A stretch of DNA of 29,683 nt from Planctomycetia bacterium. GTDB taxonomy: Bacteria > Planctomycetota > UBA1135 > GCA-002686595. This document shows positions 1 through 10,428 of this stretch, piece by piece (within the stretch, counting starts at the first letter, position 1; each line of letters opens with the position of its first letter). The translations under genes and the position numbers were made by a program. Under the pieces are notes generated by a model, which did no database searches, was not told the DNA's origin, and saw only the letters and a list, made by a program, of their open reading frames with translations. Where the stretch lies: positions 1 through 29,683 of the forward strand of contig SXKQ01000201.1 of NCBI GenBank assembly GCA_005778045.1, given 5' to 3'.

Positions 1-1049
<1,049 letters not shown>

Positions 1050-1053
<4 letters not shown>

Positions 1054-2531
1054 CCAAGATCCAGATCGACGGTCGCGAGGTCGAGGCCGATCCGAAGCAG
1101 CCGCTCATCCGCGCCTGCCACGACCAAGGCGTCGACGTCCCGATGTACTGCTACCACCCCGGCCTCGCGCCGGTCGGTTCCTGCCGCATCTGCCAGGTCG
1201 AAGTCGCGGCCGCGCCGGGCCAGCCGTCGCGCGTCGTCGCGGCCTGCCGCACGCCGGTGAGCGAGGGCATGGTGGTCTCGACGGACACCCCCAAGGCGCA
1301 CGACACGCGCCGCGAGTGCCTCGAGTTCCTGCTGAAGAATCACCCGCTCGACTGTCCGATCTGCGACAAGGCGGGCGAGTGCGACCTGCAGGACTACTCG
1401 TTCAACGAGGGCCAAGGCAAGGGGCGCTCGAGTGAGCCGCGCCGCAAGCTCGAGAAGCGCAAGTCGCTCGGTGACGTGATCGTGCTCGACGAGGAGCGCT
1501 GCATCCTGTGCTCGCGCTGCGTGCGCTTCTTCACGGACGTGACGAAGAAGGCGCAGCTCACCGTCGAGGGCCTGGGCTCGCGCTCGGTGATCAACACCTA
1601 CATGGACAAGCCGCTCGAAGGCAACTACCAGGGCAACCTCGCGGACATCTGCCCGGTCGGCGCGCTCACGAGCAAGAAGTTCCGCTTCCAAGCGCGCGTA
1701 TGGAACCTCTCCAAGACGCTCTCGACCTGCGGCGAGTGCTCGCGCGGCTGCTCGATCTCGGTCGAGGCGCTGCGCGCGAAGGAAGTGAAGCGCCTGCGCC
1801 CGCGCTACAACGCGGCCGTCAACCAGTGGTGGATGTGCGACACAGGGCGCCACGCGCTCGCCCCGCTCACGCGCCCGCTCGCGCCCGAGGGGGCGGTGCT
1901 CGGCGGTCGCCTGCGCGGCGCCGCGGTGCGCGGCTACAACGGTCTCGAGCTCACGGACGACGTCGCGGCCCTCGACCTCGCGGCCGACATGCTCGCGGCG
2001 CACCCCGGTGCGGCCGTGATCGTCTCGCCCTTCGCCACGCAGCAGGAAGCCAAGGCCGCCCTCGCGCTCGCGCAAGCGCTCAAGGCGACCCCGCAGTTCG
2101 TGTCGCCCGCGCCCAACGGCCTCAAGGACGACCTGCTGCACACGGGCGACCCGTGCCCCAACCGGCGCGGCCTCGTCGAGCAGGGCTTCACGGCGCTCGA
2201 GCCCGCGGCCGCGCTGGCCGCGCTCGCGGCCGCGCCCGCCGCTGTGCTCGCGGGCGAGCGCGTGCTCGAACTCCTCGGCCACGGAGGCCTCGCCAAGCTG
2301 CCGACGAAGCTGCGCCTCGTCGCCTTCGACGTCGAGACGAGCGACATCCCCGCGCTCGACGTGGTGTTGCCGGTGCCGACGCACGTCGAGAAGTCCGGTC
2401 ACTGGGTCAACGTCGACGGTCACGTCGGCGTGCTCAACGTCGCGGTGCCGCCGCCCTCGGGCGTGCGGCGTCTCGATGCGCATCTCACGGCGCTCGCCGC
2501 CAAGCTGTCGGCCACGCCGGCCCGGAGCTGA
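1050..2531 (+). CDS. nuoG: NADH-quinone oxidoreductase subunit G, short form
   Basis: NuoG is the iron-sulfur scaffold subunit of the complex I peripheral arm. The start is GTG at 1050, overlapping the nuoF stop. In order: an N-terminal 2Fe-2S ferredoxin fold (C34, C45, C48, C66); the His-Cys 4Fe-4S motif (H98, C102, C105, C111); and a second 4Fe-4S site (C151, C154, C157 and C201 in the CPVGALT motif). A C-x2-C-x3-C-x28-C set (C227, C230, C234, C263) then resembles the off-pathway N7 cluster ligands. The protein ends at 493 residues, whereas bacterial NuoG is usually about 700-900. Most of the molybdopterin-oxidoreductase-like C-terminal domain is therefore missing, and residues from about 270 are Ala-rich with only a faint relic. 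The frame is open to a clean TGA and nuoH starts 6 bases later, so this looks like a natural short form rather than a frameshift. Confidence 0.95.
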
Positions 2532-2537
2532 GCTGCG

Positions 2538-3575
2538 ATGGAAGCCTTCCTCAAGGACCTGCCTCAGTGGGTGCTGTGGGTCGCCAAAGTGGTGATCATC
2601 TTCGGCGGCCTCGTCGCCACCGCGGCGCTGATGTCGCTCGCCGAGCGCAAGGTCTCGGCCTGGATGCAGTACCGCCACGGCCCCAACCGCGTCGGGCCCT
2701 TCGGCCTGCTGCAGCCGCTCGCCGACGGCATCAAGTTCATCTTCAAGGAGGAGCTGATCCCCGCCGGGGCCAACAAGTTCCTCTTCCGCCTCGCGCCCGC
2801 GCTGGCGGCGATCCCCGCGATGATGACGATCGCGGTGATCCCGATCGGCACGATCCAGATCGGCGAGACCACGATCCCCTTCTCCATCGCACAGGTGGAC
2901 TTGGGGATCATGTACATGCTCGCCCTCGGCGGCCTGTCGGTGTACGGCGCGATCCTCGGCGGCTGGGCCTCGAACTCGAAGTACTCACTGCTCGGCGGTC
3001 TGCGCGCGAGCGCGCAGATGATCAGCTACGAGCTGACCCTGATCCTCTCGATCCTCGTGGTCGTCGCGCTCTCGGGCTCGCTCGACCTCGGAGCCATCGT
3101 GGAGACCCAGCGCGTGAACGGCCTCTGGAACGTGTTCACGCCCTTCGGAGCGCTGGCCTTCGTGCTGTTCACGATCGCGAGCTTCGCGGAGACGAACCGC
3201 CATCCCTTCGACTTCGCCGAGTGCGAGCCGGAGCTCGTCGGCGGATTCCATACCGAGTACTCGGCCATGCGCTTCGCGCTGTTTTTCCTGGGCGAGTACT
3301 GCGCCATGACCGTGATGGCGTGCCTCAACACCACGCTGTTCTTCGGCGGTCCTTCGGTGCCGTTCTGGCCCGAGGCGCCGTGGTTCCTCGGCATCCTCGC
3401 CTTCCTCATCAAGGCGGGCTTCTTCCTGTTCCTGTTCATCTGGGTGCGCTGGACCCTCCCCCGCTTCCGCTTCGACCAGTTGATGCGGCTCGGATGGAAG
3501 GTCGCGCTCCCGATCGCGCTGGCGAACTTGCTCTTCGTCGGTGCGTGGGTCGCCTTCAGCACGAAGGGCAGCTAG
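2538..3575 (+). CDS. nuoH: NADH-quinone oxidoreductase subunit H
   Basis: NuoH is the membrane subunit that forms the quinone chamber and joins the peripheral arm to the proton-pumping arm. At 345 residues it has normal family length and multiple hydrophobic segments. The diagnostic loop [21 protein letters not shown], followed by [17 protein letters not shown], lies at about residues 34-72. A second conserved loop, [26 protein letters not shown], lies at about residues 216-241 and carries the acidic residues of the quinone-site funnel. The ATG start is 6 bases after the nuoG stop, and nuoI begins 3 bases after its own stop, so it is inside the same operon. Shine-Dalgarno complementarity is weak, consistent with reinitiation after nuoG. 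Confidence 0.97.
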   Translation: MEAFLKDLPQWVLWVAKVVIIFGGLVATAALMSLAERKVSAWMQYRHGPNRVGPFGLLQPLADGIKFIFKEELIPAGANKFLFRLAPALAAIPAMMTIAVIPIGTIQIGETTIPFSIAQVDLGIMYMLALGGLSVYGAILGGWASNSKYSLLGGLRASAQMISYELTLILSILVVVALSGSLDLGAIVETQRVNGLWNVFTPFGALAFVLFTIASFAETNRHPFDFAECEPELVGGFHTEYSAMRFALFFLGEYCAMTVMACLNTTLFFGGPSVPFWPEAPWFLGILAFLIKAGFFLFLFIWVRWTLPRFRFDQLMRLGWKVALPIALANLLFVGAWVAFSTKGS

Positions 3576-3578
3576 GCC

Positions 3579-4087
3579 ATGGTCGTCGTCCAGCGCAAGG
3601 AACTCACGCTCGCCGAGCGACTGTACCTCCCCGAGGTGCTGCGCGGCCTGTCGCTCACGTTCCGCAAGTTCTTCGAGAAGCCGATCACCCGTCAGTATCC
3701 CGAGCATCCGCTGCCGACCGACGAGGTCACGCGCGGCCAGCCGCGCCTCGTCGTCAAGGACGATGGCAACATCGCCTGCGTGTCGTGCGGCATGTGTGAG
3801 ATCGCCTGCCCGGCCTACGCAATCACGATCGACGGCGGCGAGACCGACCGCATGATCGAGCGCGAGCCGAGGAAGTTTGAGATCGACATGCTGCGCTGCA
3901 TCCTGTGCGGCTTCTGCGAGGAAGCCTGCCCCAAGGACGCGATCTTCATGTCGAACGAGCTCGAGCTCGCCGACTACACGCGCGCGGGCCTCATGTACGA
4001 CATCGAGAAGCTCAAGCGCCCCAAGAGCGCACTGCAGAAGCGCATCGACTACGTGTACCGGCTGAACAACCGCTGGCGGAGCAAGCA

Positions 4088-4091
<4 letters not shown>
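3579..4091 (+). CDS. nuoI: NADH-quinone oxidoreductase subunit I
   Basis: NuoI is the 8Fe ferredoxin-like subunit that carries clusters N6a and N6b, passing electrons towards N2 near the quinone site. Two C-x2-C-x2-C-x3-CP motifs are plain: C67/C70/C73/C77 ([12 protein letters not shown]) and C107/C110/C113/C117 ([12 protein letters not shown]). The N-terminal amphipathic region [24 protein letters not shown] is typical of NuoI docking on NuoH. At 170 residues the length is normal. The ATG is 3 bases after the nuoH stop, and the TGA stop overlaps the GTG of nuoJ. All eight cluster ligands are intact, so an active subunit is expected. Confidence 0.97.
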
Positions 4092-4629
<538 letters not shown>

Positions 4630-4633
<4 letters not shown>

Positions 4634-4950
4634 ACGTCCCGACCGAGCACCTCCTGTACCTGTCCGCGGGCCTGTTCGCCCTCGGCGTGCTGGGCTTCAT
4701 GGTCCGGCGCAACGTGATCGTCGTGCTGATGTGCGTCGAGCTGATGCTCAACGCCGCCAACCTCGCCTTCCTCGCCGCGAGCCGCCAGCACGCCTTCGAG
4801 GGCAAGCCCGCGCTGCAAGGCCCGATCTTCGCCATCTTCGTGATCACCGTCGCCGCGGCCGAGGCCGCGGTCGGCCTCGCGCTGATCATCGCGCTCTACC
4901 GTCTGAAGCAGTCCGCCGAGACCGACGCCGCGGCGGAGATGAAGGGTTAG
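4630..4950 (+). CDS. nuoK: NADH-quinone oxidoreductase subunit K
   Basis: NuoK is the small three-helix MrpC-like subunit of the membrane arm that takes part in proton translocation. At 106 residues it has standard length. The conserved glutamate segments are visible: [18 protein letters not shown] at about residues 36-53 and [18 protein letters not shown] at about 76-93, each with an intramembrane Glu expected to be functionally essential in this family. The ATG overlaps the nuoJ stop (ATGA), and nuoL starts 4 bases after its TAG. No unusual substitutions stand out. Confidence 0.96.
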
Positions 4951-4954
4951 TCGA

Positions 4955-6946
4955 ATGCAGAGCCACGAGTCCCACGCGTGGCTCTGGTGGATCCCGCTCC
5001 TGCCGCTCATCGGCAGCGCGATCGCCGGAGCCCTGCACCTTGCCACCCTGCGCGCCCGTAAGAGCGACCCGCAGGCGAGCGCGCCCGCCAGCCTCGCCCC
5101 TTGGGTCGCCTGCGGTGCGATGCTCGGCGCGTTCGCGCTCTCGCTGCAGGGTTTCCTCGCCCTGCGCGAGCTCGAGCCCGCCGCGCGCCACCTCGCGAGC
5201 ACAGCCCACCAGTGGATCTCCATGGGTGGCATCGACGTCGATCTCGGCCTCGTTCTCGACCCGCTGTCCTCGGTGATGACGCTGGTCATCACGGGCGTCG
5301 GATTCCTGATTCACGTGTATGCGTCGGGCTACATGAAGGGCGACCCGGGCTACAGCAAGTTCTTCGCGTACCTGAACCTGTTCGTGTTCGCGATGCTGAT
5401 GCTGGTGCTGTCGAGCTCGCTGCTCGGCGTGTTCATCGGCTGGGAAGGCGTGGGCCTGGGCTCGGTCCTCCTGATCGGCTTCTGGTACGAGAAGGGCTGG
5501 CCGGCGGAAGCCGCGCAGAAGGCCTTCGTCATGAACCGCGTCGGTGACGCGTGCTTCCTGATCGGCTCGTTCCTGCTGATGCGCCTGTTTGGCACGCTCG
5601 ACATGAATACGATCGCGGACGCGGTCGGCTCGGCGAAGAGCTTCACGGACGAGCAGGCGCTCCACATGTCGCTCGCCGCGCTGTTCCTGTTCGGCGGCTG
5701 CTGCGGCAAGTCGGCGCAGTTCCCGCTCTTCACGTGGCTGCCCGTCGCCATGGCCGGCCCGACGCCGGTGAGCGCGCTGATCCACGCTGCGACCATGGTG
5801 ACGAGCGGCATCTACCTCGTCGTGCGCTTGAACCCGCTGTTCGCGGCCTCGGGCTGGGTGCTCCCGCTGATCGCCACCGTCGGCGCGCTGACCGCGCTGA
5901 TCGGCGGCTCGACGGCGCTCGTCCAGCGCGACATCAAGAAGGTGCGCGCTTACTCGACGGTCAGCCAGCTCGGCTACATGTTCCTCGCGCTCGGCTCGGG
6001 CGCCTGGGCCGCCGCGCTGTTCCACGTCGTCACGCACGCGTTCTTCAAGGCGCTCTTGTTCCTCGGTGCGGGCTCCGTGATCCACGGCATGCACGAGGAA
6101 CAGGACATGCACAAGATGGGCGGCCTGCGCAAGCACATGCCGCAGACGTACCTCACGTTCCTCGCGGGTGCCGCGGCGCTCTCGGGCCTGCCCCTGCTCT
6201 CGGGCTTCTTCTCGAAGGACGAGATCCTCGCGCACGCCTTCGCGAACGGCGGCCTGTACTACGGACTGTGGGCCGTGGGCGCGGTCACGGCCGCGCTCAC
6301 CGCGTACTACACGTGGCGCATGGTCGCGCTGACCTTCTTCGGCGAGGAGCGCTTCGACCACCACCACGTGCATCCGCACGAGAGTCCGCTGGTGATGACG
6401 CTGCCGCTGATGGTGCTCGCGGTGCTCTCGATCCTCGGCGGCTTGCTCGGCCTCCCGCCGGTGCTGCACGTGCCGCACCTGCTCGCGGAGTGGCTCGCGC
6501 CCGTGACGGACGCGGGCAACAGGATCCTCGCGGCGAGCCACGGCGAGCACCACCTGAGCCACACGCTCGAGTGGATCCTGCTCGGCGTGGGCTCGGCGAT
6601 CGCGCTGGGCTTCGCGCACACCGGCTTCCACGCGCACAAGGAAGGTACCGCGCAGGACGAGTTCTTCGAACGCCAGCGCCCGTCGCTCGCGGCCTACCTC
6701 CGCGACGCCTGGACGATCGACTCGGGCTACGCCCGCATCATCGTGCTGCCGCTGCGCATGCTGAGCTTCCTGATCGCCGTGGTCATCGACCAATTCGCGA
6801 TCGACGGACTCGTCAACGGTGCTGGACGAACGGCGCGCGACATCGCGCAGTGGTCGCGGCGCACCGTCGACGGCAGCCTCGCGAGCTACGCCCTGTGGAT
6901 GGGCGCGGGCGCGCTGGCGATCTCGGCCCTGTGGATGTTGAGCTAG
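4955..6946 (+). CDS. nuoL: NADH-quinone oxidoreductase subunit L
   Basis: NuoL is the distal antiporter-like proton pump of complex I and carries the long lateral helix. It has 663 residues, normal for the family. The N-terminal Proton_antipo_N region includes LDPLSSVMTLVITGVGFLIHVYASGYM, and the main Proton_antipo_M domain contains FIGWEGVGLGSVLLIGFWYEK (key Glu in the WEGVGL motif). Further family segments are PLFTWLPVAMAGPTPVSALIHAATMVTSGIYLV, the HAFFKALLFLGAGSVIHG motif and LSGLPLLSGFFSKDEIL. The C-terminus after about residue 500 matches the lateral-helix region and ends in a last hydrophobic segment. The ATG is at 4955, with an AAGGG-type element about a dozen bases upstream. Confidence 0.97.
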   Translation: MQSHESHAWLWWIPLLPLIGSAIAGALHLATLRARKSDPQASAPASLAPWVACGAMLGAFALSLQGFLALRELEPAARHLASTAHQWISMGGIDVDLGLVLDPLSSVMTLVITGVGFLIHVYASGYMKGDPGYSKFFAYLNLFVFAMLMLVLSSSLLGVFIGWEGVGLGSVLLIGFWYEKGWPAEAAQKAFVMNRVGDACFLIGSFLLMRLFGTLDMNTIADAVGSAKSFTDEQALHMSLAALFLFGGCCGKSAQFPLFTWLPVAMAGPTPVSALIHAATMVTSGIYLVVRLNPLFAASGWVLPLIATVGALTALIGGSTALVQRDIKKVRAYSTVSQLGYMFLALGSGAWAAALFHVVTHAFFKALLFLGAGSVIHGMHEEQDMHKMGGLRKHMPQTYLTFLAGAAALSGLPLLSGFFSKDEILAHAFANGGLYYGLWAVGAVTAALTAYYTWRMVALTFFGEERFDHHHVHPHESPLVMTLPLMVLAVLSILGGLLGLPPVLHVPHLLAEWLAPVTDAGNRILAASHGEHHLSHTLEWILLGVGSAIALGFAHTGFHAHKEGTAQDEFFERQRPSLAAYLRDAWTIDSGYARIIVLPLRMLSFLIAVVIDQFAIDGLVNGAGRTARDIAQWSRRTVDGSLASYALWMGAGALAISALWMLS

Positions 6947-6959
6947 GGAGAGCGAACCC

Positions 6960-8507
6960 ATGGAACTCGTCCTCCTAACCTTCCTCCCGCTCCTCGGCGC
7001 GCTCGTCGTGCTCTGCACACCGCGTGCCGCGGAAGGCCTGCAGCGCGGCGTCGCGCTCGCGACCACGCTCGCAGTGGCCGTGCTCGGCGTGAAGCTGTTC
7101 TTGGGCTACGGCGTGCCGGGCGCCGACGCGACGCCGTACTCGTTCAGCGTGCCGTGGTTCAAGCTGCCCTCGGGCTATGCGGCGCCGACGCAGGTGCACT
7201 TCAGCCTCGCCATGGACGGTATCTCGCTGCTGATGGTGACGCTCACCGCGGTGTTGATGCCGATCGTGATCCTCTCGACTTGGGGCCACGTCGAGAAGCG
7301 CGTGAAGGAGTTCATGGTGTGGATGCTCGTCATGCAGACGGGCATGCTCGGCACCTTCCTCGCGGTCGACCTGGTGCTGTTCTACTTCTTCTGGGAAGTG
7401 AGCCTGATCCCGCTCTACTTTCTGGTCGGCATCTGGGGCGGCGAGCAGCGCCTGTACGCGACGGTCAAGTTCTTCCTGTACACGCTCGCCGGCTCGCTGC
7501 TGATGATGATCGCGATCATCGCGATCCTGTTCGACCGCGGAACAAGCGACCTCGATGAGCTGATCATGCAGCTCGGTAGCCAGCCGCTGGAGCAGCAGCT
7601 GTGGTACTTCGTGGCCTTCGCGCTGGCCTTCGGCATCAAGGTGCCGATCCTGCCGTTCCACACCTGGCTCCCCGACGCGCATACCCAAGCCCCGACCTCG
7701 GGCTCGGTCGTGCTCGCGGGCGTGCTGCTCAAGATGGGCACCTACGGACTCCTGCGCTTCTGCATCCAGATGCTGCCGGACGCCGCGGTCGCCGCGGCGC
7801 CGTGGATGATGGCCCTCGGCGCGATCGGCATTCTCTACGGAGCGCTGCTCGCGTGGGCCCAGACCGACCTGAAGCGCCTGATCGCCTGCTCGTCGGTAAG
7901 CCACCTCGGCTATGTGGTGCTCGGACTGTTCGCGCTCACGCCCGCAGGCCTCTCGGGCGGAATGCTGCAGATGGTGAACCACGGCATCTCGACCGGCCTC
8001 CTGTTCCTGTTGGTCGGCATGCTTTACGAACGCCGCCACTCGCGCGCGCTCGACGCGTTCGGTGGCGTCGCCACGGTGATGCCCGTGTTCGCGCTGTTCT
8101 GGGTCTTCACCGTGCTCTCGAGCGCCGGTCTCCCGGGCCTCAACGGCTTCGTCGGCGAGTACCTGATCCTGCTCGGCTCGTTCCAGAGCTCGCCCCTGTG
8201 GTCGGTGATCGGCCTCACGGGCGTGATCTTCGGCGCCGTCTACCTGCTGATGGCGACGCGCAAGATGCTGTTCGGCGCCTGCACGAACCCCGAGAACCAG
8301 CACCTCACCGACATCAACGCGCGCGAGATCGGCCTGATGATCCCGCTGGTGGTGCTCGCGGTCTGGCTGGGCGTGCGACCGAACGACTTCATGGGCAAGG
8401 TCGAGCCTGACCTCGCCAAGGTCCATCGGCGCGTGGCCGAGGCCCAGCAGTCCACGGCGGCGCTCGGCGACGTCACCCCGGTCACGGAAGGAGTCGCGGC
8501 GCGATGA
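6960..8507 (+). CDS. nuoM: NADH-quinone oxidoreductase subunit M
   Basis: NuoM is the middle antiporter-like proton channel of complex I. At 515 residues it has standard length. The segments AMDGISLLMVTLTAVLMPI (about residues 83-101), FYFFWEVSLIPLYFLVGIWGG (WE with the conserved Glu of helix 5) and ILPFHTWLPDAHTQAPTSGSVVLAGVLLKMGTYGLLR are diagnostic. The conserved lysine-bearing DLKRLIACSSVSHLGYV is also present. A GGGAG element lies 7-11 bases before the ATG at 6960, a better Shine-Dalgarno than most genes in this operon. The 13-base gap after nuoL is also the widest in the cluster. The nuoN start overlaps its stop. Confidence 0.97.
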   Translation: MELVLLTFLPLLGALVVLCTPRAAEGLQRGVALATTLAVAVLGVKLFLGYGVPGADATPYSFSVPWFKLPSGYAAPTQVHFSLAMDGISLLMVTLTAVLMPIVILSTWGHVEKRVKEFMVWMLVMQTGMLGTFLAVDLVLFYFFWEVSLIPLYFLVGIWGGEQRLYATVKFFLYTLAGSLLMMIAIIAILFDRGTSDLDELIMQLGSQPLEQQLWYFVAFALAFGIKVPILPFHTWLPDAHTQAPTSGSVVLAGVLLKMGTYGLLRFCIQMLPDAAVAAAPWMMALGAIGILYGALLAWAQTDLKRLIACSSVSHLGYVVLGLFALTPAGLSGGMLQMVNHGISTGLLFLLVGMLYERRHSRALDAFGGVATVMPVFALFWVFTVLSSAGLPGLNGFVGEYLILLGSFQSSPLWSVIGLTGVIFGAVYLLMATRKMLFGACTNPENQHLTDINAREIGLMIPLVVLAVWLGVRPNDFMGKVEPDLAKVHRRVAEAQQSTAALGDVTPVTEGVAAR

Positions 8508-9961
8508 CCCCCCAAAGCCTGCTCCAGATGTTCGACGCGAACGCGCTGCGCGCGGTCGCGCCGATGCTCGCCCTCGCGCTCGGCCTCGTGCTCGTGCTGC
8601 TCGCCGGCGTGTTCCCTCTCGGCCGCGCCGTGCGCTCGGCCCTGGTCGTGGCTGCGCTCATCGCCTCGGCCGTGCTGCACGCCAACTTGCTCCTCGGAGG
8701 CGAGACGCCGGGCAAGGTGCTCGCCGGGACCTTCGAGGCCACCTCGACCACCGCCGTGTGGGGCCTCGTGTTCATCGCGAGCACGCTCTTCGCGTGGCTC
8801 TACAGCGTGCGCTACTACGACGAGGACGCGCCGTTCAAGAACGAGCACGACGTGCTCATGCTCGCGACTCCCATCGGCATGATGCTGATGGCCGGCGCGC
8901 GCGACCTGCTCGTGTTCTTCATCGGTCTCGAGCTGCTCTCGATCCCGCTCTACGCGCTCGCGGCCTTCCGTCGCGACCGCGCGCGCTCGGTCGAGGCCGG
9001 CCTCAAGTACTTCCTCCTCGGCGCCTTCGCTGCGGGCTTCTTCCTGTACGGGGCGGCACTCGTGTACGCGACGACCGGGAGCCTGTCGCTCGACATGCTC
9101 GCCGATCCCGCCCAGCGCGCGGCGCTCGGCAGCCCGATGGCGCTCATCGGCGTGGCCCTGAGCGCCGCCCGCGTGGTCTGCAAGGTCAGCGTGTTTCCGT
9201 TCCACCTGTGGGTGCCCGACGTCTACGAGGGCGCCCCGACGCCCGTGACGGCGCTGATGGCGACGGGCACGAAGGCCGCCGGCTTCGCGTTCCTGATGAG
9301 CGCGCTGGTGCTGCTGCCCGCGTCGAGCGCGAGCGCCGTGGCGCTGATCGCCGTGATCACGATGGCCGCCGGCAACTTTGGCGCACTCGCCCAGACAGAC
9401 GTGAAGCGCATGCTCGCTTACTCGGGTATCGCGCATGCTGGCACGCTGCTGCTCGGCGTCGCGGGTGCGATCCACGGCGATCCGAGCAATGGCGGAGCGG
9501 TGCAGGCGAGCCTCGTCTACATGGCCGCGTACGTCGCCACCGCCGCTGGCGCCTTCGGATTGCTCGCGCTGCTCGAGCGCGACGGCGGGCCAACGACCCT
9601 CGAGTCCCTCAAGGGCCTCGCGCAGCGTCGTCCGTGGGTCGCGGCCGCGCTGACGCTGTTCATGCTCTCGCTCGGTGGCATTCCCGCCACGGGCGGCTTC
9701 CTCGGCAAGTACCTCGTGTTCTCGGTCGCCGTGCGCTCCGAACTCACGGGCTTCGCGATCGTGGGCGTGCTGCTCTCGGTCGTCGCGCTCGGTTACTACC
9801 TGCGCGTCATCATCGCGATGTACATGCAGGCGCCGGAGCACGATGCGAACGTGCCCGAGCCGCGCCCGGCGAGCGCAGCCGCGACGTTAGCCTCGATCGC
9901 CTGCGCCGCTCTCGTGCTCGCCACGGGCATCCTGCCGGGCTGGCTGCTCGAGCTCACCTGA
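8504..9961 (+). CDS. nuoN: NADH-quinone oxidoreductase subunit N
   Basis: NuoN is the third antiporter-like subunit of the membrane arm, closest to the quinone module. It has 485 residues. Visible family motifs are FFIGLELLSIPLYALAAFRR (conserved Glu), SVEAGLKYFLLGAFAAGFFLYGAAL, KVSVFPFHLWVPDVYEGAPTPVTALMATGTKAAGF and ALAQTDVKRMLAYSGIAHAG (conserved Lys), followed by LGGIPATGGFLGKYLVF. The ATG overlaps the nuoM stop as ATGA. It closes the operon: the next gene lies on the opposite strand, and a GC-rich hairpin without a U-tract lies just downstream (9998-10019). Confidence 0.97.
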   Translation: MTPQSLLQMFDANALRAVAPMLALALGLVLVLLAGVFPLGRAVRSALVVAALIASAVLHANLLLGGETPGKVLAGTFEATSTTAVWGLVFIASTLFAWLYSVRYYDEDAPFKNEHDVLMLATPIGMMLMAGARDLLVFFIGLELLSIPLYALAAFRRDRARSVEAGLKYFLLGAFAAGFFLYGAALVYATTGSLSLDMLADPAQRAALGSPMALIGVALSAARVVCKVSVFPFHLWVPDVYEGAPTPVTALMATGTKAAGFAFLMSALVLLPASSASAVALIAVITMAAGNFGALAQTDVKRMLAYSGIAHAGTLLLGVAGAIHGDPSNGGAVQASLVYMAAYVATAAGAFGLLALLERDGGPTTLESLKGLAQRRPWVAAALTLFMLSLGGIPATGGFLGKYLVFSVAVRSELTGFAIVGVLLSVVALGYYLRVIIAMYMQAPEHDANVPEPRPASAAATLASIACAALVLATGILPGWLLELT

Positions 9962-9997
9962 GCGACCTTCGCCGGGTCGACGAAACGGGGTGTCTCG

Positions 9998-10019
9998 CGC
10001 TGGCGGGGCGCCCCGAGCG
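9998..10019. terminator. Possible bidirectional hairpin terminator between nuoN and the PilZ gene
   Basis: Between the convergent nuoN stop (9961) and the end of the PilZ gene (10023) the sequence folds as CGCT, a 2-base bulge, CGGG, a GCGC loop, then CCCG and AGCG: eight base pairs, all G/C-rich but one. There is no T-run on either strand, so it is not a canonical intrinsic terminator. U-less hairpins are plausible at gene ends in high-GC bacteria, but a chance fold is possible. Confidence 0.35.
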
Positions 10020-10022
10020 CGT

Positions 10023-10313
10023 TCACTCGGAGCGCTCGAACTCGACCGCGAAGCCGGTCGTGTGCTCGCTGAGGCGCTCGACGCGCACGAGCCGCCCGGG
10101 GTAGCTCTGCTCGTGACCGTCCTGCACCAGCTTGAGCGTCACACGCACGGGCTCGTGCGCGAAGAAGAACACTCCGTCCGCGGAGATCTGCTCGGCGCGA
10201 CCCGCGATCGACTTCGAATCCAAGGTCACCTCGAGCAGGATGTCGTCGCTGCGACGGGAGGCCTTGCGACGTTCCGGGGGACGCGGGGGCTGCGGTTGTG
10301 CGGGGGAGCTCAT
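10023..10313 (-). CDS. Stand-alone PilZ-domain protein
   Basis: This is a 96-residue single-domain protein. The short N-terminal Pro-rich tail is followed by an RRKASRR segment that fits the RxxxR half of the PilZ c-di-GMP site. A beta-rich domain with EQISADGVFFFA follows, at the place of the second motif [D/N]xSxxG. The first residue of that motif is Gln here, so ligand binding is uncertain. The end, GRLVRVERLSEHTTGFAVEFE, matches the last strands of PilZ domains. The ATG at 10313 is chosen because it leaves just the domain plus a short tail; in-frame starts at 10379 and farther upstream would run into the divergent gene's promoter region. The probable role is a c-di-GMP-responsive adaptor, but no partner is visible next to it. 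Confidence 0.78.
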   Translation of the reverse strand: MSSPAQPQPPRPPERRKASRRSDDILLEVTLDSKSIAGRAEQISADGVFFFAHEPVRVTLKLVQDGHEQSYPGRLVRVERLSEHTTGFAVEFERSE

Positions 10314-10354
10314 GATGGGGGCGAGGGCGCGACGAGGGCGCGCTGCGGTCGCGG

Positions 10355-10360
10355 ATCGTA
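10355..10360 (-). promoter_or_regulatory. Candidate -10 element for the PilZ gene
   Basis: On the minus strand the hexamer TACGAT (10360 to 10355) lies 42 bases before the chosen ATG at 10313 and resembles a sigma-70 -10 box. No good -35 hexamer is seen at 17 bases upstream. This is weak support, based on position in a divergent intergenic region only. Confidence 0.25.
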
Positions 10361-10391
10361 GCGCATCGGGACCGGACATGGGCGAGGGCGC

Positions 10392-10421
10392 AGGACAGGC
10401 CGCGGCGGTGCGCGGTAGGAT
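10392..10421 (+). promoter_or_regulatory. Candidate promoter of the selenoprotein-aminotransferase operon
   Basis: AGGACA (10392-10397; shares GACA with the -35 consensus) is followed after 18 bases by TAGGAT (10416-10421), a -10-like hexamer. Transcription would begin near 10428, at or just before the ATG at 10429, giving a nearly leaderless message. The AGGA inside TAGGAT could instead serve as a Shine-Dalgarno sequence. The two readings exclude each other unless the promoter lies farther upstream. Confidence 0.35.
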
Positions 10422-10428
10422 CGTCGCC

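Noticed and set aside
2529..2537. Frameshift as the cause of the short NuoG
   Set aside because: The frame ends cleanly, nuoH follows after 6 bases, and there is no downstream continuation of a NuoG-like sequence in another frame.
4886..7066. Long minus-strand frame opposite nuoL
   Set aside because: It is a shadow of nuoL: the translation is charged, repetitive (Glu/Arg/His-rich) and without any domain.
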